Part shown: positions 1-6,901 of the stretch, in pieces | Numbering within the stretch: the stretch's first letter is position 1 | How the letters are laid out: every line of letters begins with the position of its first letter | From: Bacteroidales bacterium | Lineage (GTDB): Bacteria; Bacteroidota; Bacteroidia; Bacteroidales; JAOZVK01 | Length of the DNA stretch: 10,153 nucleotides | Reading direction: 5' to 3' | NCBI GenBank assembly: GCA_029938185.1 | Contig: JAOZVK010000178.1 | Coordinates: forward strand, 1 to 10,153 | Program-made: the position numbers and the translations under genes | Notes under the pieces: model-generated | What the model saw: the letters and a program-made list of their open reading frames with translations, nothing else | Told to the model about the DNA's origin: nothing | Database searches by the model: none

Positions 1-62
1 CATGATTTTTCAGGGCTAAAAACCCCCAATTATTAACACCCCAGTCAAAGACCTTGCTAAGC

Positions 63-94
63 GAAAAATAGTAAATTCACAGCGATTTTGTCAA
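63..94 (-). promoter_or_regulatory. Possible promoter reading leftward out of the window
   Basis: On the minus strand there is TTGACA (94 to 89), then 18 bp, then TATTTTTC (70 to 63). The latter is one base off the Bacteroidota -7 consensus TAnnTTTG. An overlapping TACTAT (73 to 68) would be a sigma70-like alternative with a short 15-bp spacer. A minus-strand ATG occupies positions 3 to 1 at the window edge, so the promoter could serve a gene starting there. In AT-rich DNA such matches arise by chance, and the downstream gene is not visible. Confidence 0.25.
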
Positions 95-102
95 ATACAT
101 TG

Positions 103-759
103 TTACAATAAACCTTGTTTTTTTTCAAATAAATCGGATAGCCTTATTTTTTGTTTGTTTTTTAATTTTGAGAGTATTTTAATAAATAAAAGTGCTGTAA
201 TGTACGCATCGCCAGATGCTGTATGGCGGTCGTGTTTGTGTATGTTGAATTTTTTGCACAAATAATCTAAGGAATAATGTTTGTTTTGTGTTCCTATGAG
301 TTTTTTGTATAGTATGCCAGTGTCTATTATTTTGTTTTTCAGTTTTGGAAGTCCTTGTTTTTTACGTACTTGATTAATCATAGTTAGATCGAAAGCTGCA
401 TGATGCGCTATTATTATATCGTTTCTAAGATAGGATACGAATTGATTAACAGCTGTTTTTTCATCTGTTTTTTGTTTATTACCGTGTTTTAGTAAGCCGT
501 GTATTTTTACAGTTTCGCTATTAAAAACTTTTTGAGATAAATAAAGTTCAATAGAATCATCAGTATCAATTGTATTATTGCATACGGCTACGGCTCCTAT
601 TGATAAAATTTTATCTGTTTTTGTGTTCAAACCTGTTGTTTCGGTATCGAAAACTACAAAACGTGTGTTTTCAATAGTATTACTCTTTTTTTCGTTGAAA
701 AATTTGCGATATTCTCGTCTTAAACGATTTTTTTCAATGTAATTAAATAGCTTATTCAT
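103..759 (-). CDS. DEDDh-family 3'-5' exonuclease (DnaQ/Pol III epsilon-like)
   Basis: Predicted metal-dependent 3'-5' exonuclease of the DnaQ fold, 218 residues. All five catalytic positions are visible: Asp38 and Glu40 in the DTETTG motif, Asp124 in the HHAAFD motif, and His179 with Asp184 in the HTASGD motif, which makes it the DEDDh subtype. Residues 1-32 form a short basic N-terminal extension, and the tail after about residue 198 is lysine-rich. It is a lone nuclease domain with no polymerase or helicase attached. It begins 6 bp after the stop of the cNMP/CBS/DUF294 gene and is surely cotranscribed with it. Similar exonuclease plus DUF294 pairs occur near acetyl-CoA synthetase genes in other bacteria, so a role tied to that partner is as likely as replication proofreading. 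The nuclease assignment is firm; substrate and biological role are unknown. Confidence 0.9.
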   Translation of the reverse strand: MNKLFNYIEKNRLRREYRKFFNEKKSNTIENTRFVVFDTETTGLNTKTDKILSIGAVAVCNNTIDTDDSIELYLSQKVFNSETVKIHGLLKHGNKQKTDEKTAVNQFVSYLRNDIIIAHHAAFDLTMINQVRKKQGLPKLKNKIIDTGILYKKLIGTQNKHYSLDYLCKKFNIHKHDRHTASGDAYITALLFIKILSKLKNKQKIRLSDLFEKKQGLL

Positions 760-765
760 AGCTTA

Positions 766-2676
766 TTAAAGTTGAACCAAATTAAATCTTATTTTAATTA
801 ATTCTTGTATTTCTTTTACGGGTTTAAAACACGATTTTAATTTTAATTTTTCTATTTTAGAAAGCTTACTTAAATTTAAGTATCGTCCCGTGTCGTTGTT
901 TTTAATTCCTTGTTCGGTTTTAAACCTAACGAGTATTTTAAAGGCATCAATACAAGCCAGATAAGTATTTCTATTTTGTGGTTCGTTTTCCATAAGGTAT
1001 TGTAAACGACTGATAGTATTATTTTTACCTTTCACATTTTTGTCTAAAATTAAAAGACGTGCCGCATCAATAATTGGCATTAAGGCTCTTACTTTAATAT
1101 CGAATTGGTCTTTGTTTTCACCGCTATTTTCAACAATAAATTGTCTAAAAAAACCAATTGGCGGTGGATTTAGTAAGGCATTTTGAGCAAGAAAATTAAG
1201 AAAAATTTGATACGATTTTATAGATTTAAAAATACTCTCCGATATTTTTTCTATCATTTCATAGTTTCCGTAAATAAATTTATAATCGAAAAATATGTTA
1301 CACATCATCACCGATTTTTCGGTGGGTGTGGTTATCCATTTTTTAAATTGTTGTTTCCATTGTGTTTCGGACATGCACCAGCGTGGATTGCTTGCCATCA
1401 TTTCTGCTGGACAATATTCGTAACCCACTTGGTTCAAAATATAGCTTATTTTTTTTGCCAATTCTAAAAAATAGGCTTGAGTAGTTTTTAACTCAGATTG
1501 CTCTACATCTTTAAATACCAGTATATTATCTTGGTCTGTTAGAAGTAATTGCTCACCTCTCCCTTGGCTGCCTATTGATAGCCATGCAAAGGGAACTACT
1601 GGTTTTTTGGGCATTTCGTTAATAGAAAATTCAATGGCTTTTTGTATGATTAGGTCATTTATTTCTGATAAAATTCTACTAATAGAGTCTATGGGTACAT
1701 TTTTGGCGATATAATTTTTTGTCAGCTGGCTTGCTTTTTTTCTATTTTTAACTAATTGTTGGGGTGTTTTGGCACGGTTAAGCTGTTTTATTAAAATTAA
1801 GGGTGAATTTCCACTAAGCATAATTATATCGTGTTCAGATATAACGCCAATTAAGTCAGAGGTTTCTGTTCCATCTTTTGTTATACACAGATGTTTTATT
1901 TTATGCCTCATCATGGCAAGTTGTGCTTCGGTGGTGGTTATATTTTTAGAGAATGTAATTACGGGAGAAGACATGATGATGTCCACTTTTTGAGTGATGT
2001 CATTTTTTCCAGTTACTATTTTTGTTCTAAAATCTTTGTCGGTGATAATTCCTATAGGTTTTTTATTTTTTGTTATTACTATTGAACCTACATTTTTTGT
2101 AGCCATTTCTATTGCAGCTTCTTTAATGCTCGTATTTTGATTACAACTAACGGGTTTGTTAGCTGTAATTACCTGTGTATCAATATAGTCTTCTGAAAAA
2201 TCATTTTTATTTATGATATTAAAAATAGTATTATTTGTGCTGTTTTGTGGAAGTGTTTTTATATTTGTTGAAAAACTGACTGTAATATATTTATCTACTT
2301 TAGGGTTTGTTTCGATAACTTTTTTTAATTGTTCTACGGATATAGCATAAATAATAGATTCTTCTTTTGCCTTGGCACTCAACCTATAAGAGTCTTGATG
2401 CACGAGAGGTCGAAGTCCTAACAAATCTCCTTCATCGCAAATATCTACCAGTATGGTGTCGTTTTCAAATATTCGGTACAAACCTATTGCTCCCTCTTTT
2501 ACTACGTAAAAATATGATGGTGGCTGCTGGTTTTGTTCAAATAAAATAGCTCCTTCTTCTTTATAAATAACTTTTACTTTTTGTGCTATCGGTAGCAATG
2601 TTTTATGCTCAATACTATCGAAAGGAGGAAAGTTTTTTAAAAAATCTAAAATACGTTCTGCTATGGTGTTGTTCAT
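766..2676 (-). CDS. cNMP-binding / CBS-pair / DUF294 nucleotidyltransferase-like protein
   Basis: A 636-residue cytosolic protein with a known multidomain order. Residues about 12-125 are a cyclic-nucleotide-binding-like beta barrel. Residues about 165-223 and 231-290 are two CBS motifs, which usually bind adenine nucleotides. Residues about 330-470 are a DUF294 nucleotidyltransferase-like domain, and about 490-636 the DUF294 C-terminal region. The transferase signature is intact: GSQGRGE (369-375) followed by Asp381 and Asp383, as in the GlnD-type fold. The cNMP pocket looks atypical: Arg98 could be the phosphate-binding arginine, but the ribose-binding glutamate position appears to be Leu88. 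The protein therefore looks like a nucleotide-sensing regulator driving a transferase whose target is unknown. It heads a two-gene unit with the exonuclease (6-bp gap) and lies 384 bp downstream of the synthetase gene. The ATG at 2676 has no Shine-Dalgarno sequence. Confidence 0.88.
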   Translation of the reverse strand: MNNTIAERILDFLKNFPPFDSIEHKTLLPIAQKVKVIYKEEGAILFEQNQQPPSYFYVVKEGAIGLYRIFENDTILVDICDEGDLLGLRPLVHQDSYRLSAKAKEESIIYAISVEQLKKVIETNPKVDKYITVSFSTNIKTLPQNSTNNTIFNIINKNDFSEDYIDTQVITANKPVSCNQNTSIKEAAIEMATKNVGSIVITKNKKPIGIITDKDFRTKIVTGKNDITQKVDIIMSSPVITFSKNITTTEAQLAMMRHKIKHLCITKDGTETSDLIGVISEHDIIMLSGNSPLILIKQLNRAKTPQQLVKNRKKASQLTKNYIAKNVPIDSISRILSEINDLIIQKAIEFSINEMPKKPVVPFAWLSIGSQGRGEQLLLTDQDNILVFKDVEQSELKTTQAYFLELAKKISYILNQVGYEYCPAEMMASNPRWCMSETQWKQQFKKWITTPTEKSVMMCNIFFDYKFIYGNYEMIEKISESIFKSIKSYQIFLNFLAQNALLNPPPIGFFRQFIVENSGENKDQFDIKVRALMPIIDAARLLILDKNVKGKNNTISRLQYLMENEPQNRNTYLACIDAFKILVRFKTEQGIKNNDTGRYLNLSKLSKIEKLKLKSCFKPVKEIQELIKIRFNLVQL

Positions 2677-2741
2677 GGTTAGAAAGAGGTTTTAATAATG
2701 AATGTAGTGAAACAAGTCATAAGTTTCATTAGTATTATTTA

Positions 2742-2790
2742 GACAAGATTTACATGTTTATAATATCCTGTTAATCATGTAAACCCTGTC
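2742..2790. repeat. Imperfect inverted repeat, 15-bp arms
   Basis: Arms at 2742-2756 (GACAAGATTTACATG) and 2776-2790 (CATGTAAACCCTGTC) are complementary at 13 of 15 positions around a 19-nt loop. As RNA both mismatches become G-U or A-C type pairs, so a stem is plausible. There is no T-run on either side. It lies 66 bp before the DUF294-gene start, so it may be a dispersed palindromic repeat, part of that gene's leader, or a binding site. Confidence 0.5.
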
Positions 2791-2844
2791 AAATTATTAT
2801 ATTTATAAACTAAATCAATTTATGTCTTAATACAGTAGAATAAT

Positions 2845-2865
2845 GAATATCGAATGTAGAATAAT
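2845..2865. repeat. Three diverged heptads of the GAATATT/GAATGTA family
   Basis: Positions 2845-2865 read GAATATC, GAATGTA, GAATAAT in phase. These are the same 7-bp modules, in the same orientation, as the array at the right edge of the window. It is a short, decayed copy. Confidence 0.55.
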
Positions 2866-2883
2866 ATCCAAAATAATACTTAG

Positions 2884-2968
2884 AACGGTTGTGAATTTAA
2901 CTTTGACAAAGTTTTAAACTTTGTCAAAGTTGGAGTTAAGTAATTTATAATGTAAGTTTATAACCGTT
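2884..2968. repeat. Nested palindromic element with a perfect 16-bp inverted core
   Basis: The core at 2899-2931 is a perfect palindrome: AACTTTGACAAAGTTT (2899-2914), a single T, then its exact complement (2916-2931). Each arm is itself a 7-bp inverted repeat around one base. An outer pair, AACGGTT (2884-2890) and AACCGTT (2962-2968), is also complementary and extends inward at 10 of 12 positions. The core lies about 130 bp past the synthetase stop. As RNA it would fold into a very stable hairpin that could end or protect transcripts from the synthetase operon, but no T-run follows on either strand, so a classic intrinsic terminator is not shown. It could instead be a small dispersed element. 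Confidence 0.65.
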
Positions 2969-3004
2969 TATAGTATATCAGAAAATATCTTAATCTTTTA
3001 ATTT

Positions 3005-3060
3005 TACATTCAAAATTTCAAATTAAACATTCTACATTCAACATTCTACAATTCAATATT
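3005..3060. repeat. Heptad array abutting the synthetase stop codon
   Basis: Seven-base modules TACATTC (3005-3011), AACATTC (3026-3032), TACATTC (3033-3039), AACATTC (3040-3046) and an eight-base variant TACAATTC, then a partial AATATT, run up to the synthetase stop at 3061-3063. They are the reverse complement of the modules at 10099-10153. There are no unique spacers, so it is not CRISPR. Confidence 0.6.
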
Positions 3061-6000
3061 TTACAATGCGTCTTTCATAATTGCTTCTACAATAGTCGGA
3101 TTAAGCAAAGTGGATATATCACCTAAATTAGAAGTATCCTTTCCAGCTATTTTTCTCAAAATACGTCGCATAATTTTCCCAGAACGAGTTTTGGGCAAAC
3201 CAGGAACAAATTGGATTTTATCTAATTTTGCAATTGGTCCTATTGTTCGGGCAATTAGTTCGTTTATTTCTTTGCGTAAGAAACTTTTGTTCTCAGGAGT
3301 TTCATATACAATAACATAAGCGTAAAGTGCATTTCCTTTTATATCGTGCGGAAATCCTACTACGGCAGACTCTACAATATTACTATGCTCGTTAATTATA
3401 TTTTCTATAGGAGCTGTTCCTAAATTATGTCCCGAAACAATCACTACATCATCTATTCGCCCAGTAATTCTGTAATTACCCTCTAAGTCTCTAAATGAGC
3501 CATCGCCAGTGAAATATTTATCTTTGTAAACCGAAAAATACGTATCTTTGTATCTTTGGTGGTCTCCATAAATGGTTCGTGCCATTGAGGGCCAAGGATA
3601 TTTTATACATAAACCTCCCTCAGCCGGATTACTATTTAATTCCTCACCATTGTTATCCATCAAACAGGGCTGAATGCCTGGCAGTGGACGTGTAGCAAAT
3701 GTTGGTTTTGTGGGCGTTACACCTCCAAGTGGCGAAATCATTATACTTCCAGTTTCGGTTTGCCACCAAGTATCTACTATTGGCGATTTTTGGTTGCCAA
3801 TTTTTTCATTGTACCAGTGCCATGCCTCTTCGTTAATAGGCTCGCCTACGGTTCCTAACATTTTTATAGAACTCAAATCGTGTTTTTCAATCAGTTCGTT
3901 TGATTGTGCCGCCAAAGCTCTTATGGCAGTTGGTGCGGTGTAGAATTGATTTACTTTGTATTTTGCTACAATTTGCCAAAAACGTCCATAGTCTGGGTAA
4001 GAGGGTATTCCTTCAAACATTAGAGTAGTTGCGCCTGCTGCAAGTGGTCCGTATACGATGTATGAATGTCCAGTAATCCAACCTATATCGGCGGTACAGA
4101 AATAAACATCGCCATGTGTGTATTGGAACACATTTTTGAACGAATAAGCCGTTTGTACCATATATCCAGCACAAGAATGTACCATTCCTTTTGGTTTTCC
4201 AGTTGAGCCAGAAGTATATAGAATAAATAGCATGTCTTCTGCATCCATTATTTCTGGTTTGCAAATATCATTTACTTTCGTTAATTCTTCGTGCCACCAT
4301 AGGTCTCTGCCAGATTTCATAGTTACTTGGCTGTCAATTCTTTTCAGTACTATTGATGTTTCTATTGTTGGTGCTGTTTCCAGAGCTTGGTCTGCAATAG
4401 ATTTTAAATCAACAGTTTTGCTTCCTCTAAAAGAGCCGTCGGCTGTTAGTAATACTTTACATTTGGCATCGTTAATTCTGCTTGATAATGCTACGGACGA
4501 AAAACCCGCAAAAACAACCGAATGTACAGCACCTATTCTGGCGCAAGCCAAAGTAGCAATGGCTAATTCTGAAACCATAGGCATATAAATACATACTCTA
4601 TCTCCTTTTTTTACCTTGTTGTTTTTCAACACATTGGCAAATTTATTCACTTCGCTATGTAGCTGATTGTAAGAAAGTATGCGATTATCTTCTTCAGGAT
4701 TGTTTGGCTCCCAGATAATTGCAGGACTGTCACCTCGTTGTTCTAAATGTCTATCAATGCAGTTTTCGGTAATATTTAGTTTAGCACCTTTAAACCATTC
4801 AAATTTTGGCGTTTTCCAGTTGTATTCCAGTACTTTATCCCAAGTTCTTTGCCATGTAAAAGTTTTTGCTATTTGCGACCAAAATCCTTCGGGGTCGTTT
4901 ATGCTGTGCTGATATGATTTGTAATATTTTATAAACGAATCTATTTTTAAGTCTTCTAATGTTTCTTTTTCTTCTTCCGATGCGCTCTCGAAAACACCAA
5001 TTTTATGGAGCTTAAATTCGTGAGTTATTTCCGAAATAATTTCGGGGTCGTCTATGGTTGAAGGGATAGAGTATTCTACACCATCTGCCATGTTTCTCAT
5101 TAGTTTTCTAAGAATTTTGCCCGACCTTGTTTTTGGTAATCTTTTTACTATCAGTACTTTTTTGAGTGAAGCTACTGCACCTATTTCTTTTCGTATGGCT
5201 TGAACAATGTTGTATTCTAACTCGAAACTCGAAACATAATCGCCCGATTTCAATACCACTAAGGCTAATGGAATTTGTCCTTTTAGTTGGTTCTCAATTC
5301 CAAAAACAGCACACTCAGCAACCGATGGATTGGCAGCTACAATTTCTTCCATTTCGGCGGTCGAAAGTCTGTGTCCAGCTACGTTTATTACGTCATCTAC
5401 TCTTCCAGTAATGAATACATAACCGTCTGGGTCAATATATCCGCCATCGCCTGATAAATAATAACCTTCGAAACGTTTTAAATAGCCATTGATATAGCGT
5501 TCGTTGTCCTCCCAAATCGTTAGCATAGAGCCAGGTGGCATAGGTAATTTAATGGTAACTAAACCCTCTGCATTCGCACCGAGTTGTTTTCCTTGTTCGT
5601 TTAATATTTGTATGTTGTAACCTCCTACTGCTTTTCCTACCGAGCCTGGTTTTACAGGTAAAAGTTCTACACCAGCCATATTAGATATCATTGGCCATCC
5701 AGATTCTGTTTGCCACCAGTGGTCTATTACTGGAATATTTAATTTTTCTTCTAACCATTTTAATGTGGTTACATCGCATCGCTCGCCTGCCAAAAATTGA
5801 TATTTTAAAGATGATAAGTCATATCTTTTTATAAAATTTCCATCGGGGTCTTCTTTAATTATTGCTCTTATTGCTGTTGGAGCAGTAAACATTACCGATA
5901 CTTTGTTTTCGCTAATTACTCGCCAAAAAGTACTTGCATCGGGCGTTCTTATTGGTTTTCCCTCAAAAACAATAGTTGTATTTCGGTTAATTAGCGGTCC

Positions 6001-6879
6001 ATAAACTATGTAACTATGTCCCACTACCCAACCTACATCTGAGGCTGCCCAATATACTTCGCCTTCGTTTACACCATAAACGGCTTTCATTGAATATTTT
6101 AAAGCAGTTGCATATCCTCCTGTATCTCTTAAAATTCCTTTTGGTTTTCCGGTAGTACCAGATGTATATAAAATATAAAGTGGGTCGTTTGATGACATTT
6201 CAACACAGCCTGCTGGTTCTGATTTTTCTACCAAAGTAACATAATCTACAAAACGCTCTGTTTTAGTTGTAATAGCACCCAAATTACGCTGATAAACTAC
6301 CACAGAAGTGGGTTTAAATGTTGCTTTTTCAATGGCTTCATCTACCATAGGTTTGTATGCTATCAATCTATCGACTTCCATTCCAGAAGTGGCAGTGATA
6401 ATTACTTTTGGTTTTGAGTCGTCTATTCTAATGGCAAGCTCGTTAGGCGCAAAACCACCAAAAACAACCGAATGTATAGCTCCTATTCGGGCACAAGCCA
6501 GCATACTAAAAGCTGCATGAGGTATCATTGGCATATAGATAATTACCGTATCGCCTTTTTTTACTCCCAAATCTCTTAAACCACCAGCGAGACGCTCTAC
6601 TTCGCTTTTCAAATTATCGTAGGTATAGCTTATTTTTTGTTGAGTAACTGGCGAATCGTAAATTAATGCCATTTGTTTTCCGTATCCGTCCTCTATGTGT
6701 TTATCTATGGCGAGGTAAGAAATGTTTAGTTTTCCATCGTCGAACCAACAGTCAAAACCATTTTCGTTCTTAGATAATATTGTTTCAGGTTTTTTATACC
6801 AACTAATATTATCGGCTTGTTCTTTCCAGAATTTTTCTGGATTTTCGATACTTACATTGTGATGCTCTTGATAATTCAT
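3061..6879 (-). CDS. acs: Tandem fused acyl-CoA synthetase: propionyl-CoA synthetase-like half plus acetyl-CoA synthetase half
   Basis: A 1272-residue protein, twice the usual 630-650 residues of Acs. It would activate short-chain acids with ATP and CoA through an acyl-AMP intermediate in the cytosol. Half one (about 1-618) resembles PrpE/ACSS3: it has YTSGTTGKPKG at 238-248, the RDTGGY and LAGER motifs (251-256, 363-367), Trp389, Asp478, Arg493 and catalytic Lys588 in PKTRSGK. Half two (about 651-1272) resembles Acs: YTSGSTGKPKG at 888-898, GTVGEP (1009-1014), Trp1039, Asp1126, Arg1141 and Lys1235 in PKTRSGK. A charged linker (about 619-650) joins them. From residue 598 to 690 no in-frame ATG, GTG or TTG exists, so the second half has no start of its own. 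The acyl pocket suggests propionate for half one and acetate for half two (inference). Arg526 of Salmonella Acs is Asn1152 here. The gene starts 22 bp after the receiver gene, in the same operon. The symbol fits the second half; the first would be prpE-like. Confidence 0.9.
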   Translation of the reverse strand: MNYQEHHNVSIENPEKFWKEQADNISWYKKPETILSKNENGFDCWFDDGKLNISYLAIDKHIEDGYGKQMALIYDSPVTQQKISYTYDNLKSEVERLAGGLRDLGVKKGDTVIIYMPMIPHAAFSMLACARIGAIHSVVFGGFAPNELAIRIDDSKPKVIITATSGMEVDRLIAYKPMVDEAIEKATFKPTSVVVYQRNLGAITTKTERFVDYVTLVEKSEPAGCVEMSSNDPLYILYTSGTTGKPKGILRDTGGYATALKYSMKAVYGVNEGEVYWAASDVGWVVGHSYIVYGPLINRNTTIVFEGKPIRTPDASTFWRVISENKVSVMFTAPTAIRAIIKEDPDGNFIKRYDLSSLKYQFLAGERCDVTTLKWLEEKLNIPVIDHWWQTESGWPMISNMAGVELLPVKPGSVGKAVGGYNIQILNEQGKQLGANAEGLVTIKLPMPPGSMLTIWEDNERYINGYLKRFEGYYLSGDGGYIDPDGYVFITGRVDDVINVAGHRLSTAEMEEIVAANPSVAECAVFGIENQLKGQIPLALVVLKSGDYVSSFELEYNIVQAIRKEIGAVASLKKVLIVKRLPKTRSGKILRKLMRNMADGVEYSIPSTIDDPEIISEITHEFKLHKIGVFESASEEEKETLEDLKIDSFIKYYKSYQHSINDPEGFWSQIAKTFTWQRTWDKVLEYNWKTPKFEWFKGAKLNITENCIDRHLEQRGDSPAIIWEPNNPEEDNRILSYNQLHSEVNKFANVLKNNKVKKGDRVCIYMPMVSELAIATLACARIGAVHSVVFAGFSSVALSSRINDAKCKVLLTADGSFRGSKTVDLKSIADQALETAPTIETSIVLKRIDSQVTMKSGRDLWWHEELTKVNDICKPEIMDAEDMLFILYTSGSTGKPKGMVHSCAGYMVQTAYSFKNVFQYTHGDVYFCTADIGWITGHSYIVYGPLAAGATTLMFEGIPSYPDYGRFWQIVAKYKVNQFYTAPTAIRALAAQSNELIEKHDLSSIKMLGTVGEPINEEAWHWYNEKIGNQKSPIVDTWWQTETGSIMISPLGGVTPTKPTFATRPLPGIQPCLMDNNGEELNSNPAEGGLCIKYPWPSMARTIYGDHQRYKDTYFSVYKDKYFTGDGSFRDLEGNYRITGRIDDVVIVSGHNLGTAPIENIINEHSNIVESAVVGFPHDIKGNALYAYVIVYETPENKSFLRKEINELIARTIGPIAKLDKIQFVPGLPKTRSGKIMRRILRKIAGKDTSNLGDISTLLNPTIVEAIMKDAL

Positions 6880-6901
6880 AACTATTTATTATGTTAAATG
6901 A

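Larger units (their letters stand above)
2677..3060. other. Gene-free spacer with repeats
   Basis: This 384-bp stretch separates the synthetase gene from the cNMP/CBS/DUF294 gene. I find no credible coding frame or RNA gene. It holds an imperfect inverted repeat near the DUF294 gene, a few heptad repeats, a large nested palindrome, and a heptad array that runs up to the synthetase stop codon; these are listed separately. Somewhere here the first transcript presumably ends and a promoter for the DUF294 gene begins. No convincing TTG/TAnnTTTG pair is seen in the 100 bp before its ATG. Confidence 0.7.

Noticed and set aside
1183..1467. 94-codon open frame on the plus strand inside the DUF294 gene
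   Set aside because: Antisense to an intact conserved domain, with low-complexity Phe/His-rich translation. Treated as a shadow.
2760..2792. Sigma70-like promoter for the DUF294 gene (TTGACA at 2792 to 2787 on the minus strand)
   Set aside because: The best AT-rich -10 candidates sit at awkward spacings (19-21 bp), and the whole match lies in the imperfect inverted repeat, so it is not convincing.
2899..2931. Intrinsic terminator of the synthetase operon
   Set aside because: The hairpin is strong, but neither strand has a T-run after it and the stem is AT-rich. It is reported as a palindrome rather than a terminator.
4013..4264. 83-codon open frame on the minus strand in a second frame of the synthetase gene
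   Set aside because: It overlaps conserved P-loop and pocket-encoding sequence of the C-terminal half in another frame, and its translation shows no domain.
3061..6879. Two adjacent synthetase genes merged by a sequencing error
   Set aside because: There is no stop in the junction, the frame continues without a shift, and the linker is a plausible charged segment rather than garbled sequence. The second half lacks any start codon in the right place. A base error at a lost stop codon cannot be fully excluded without reads.
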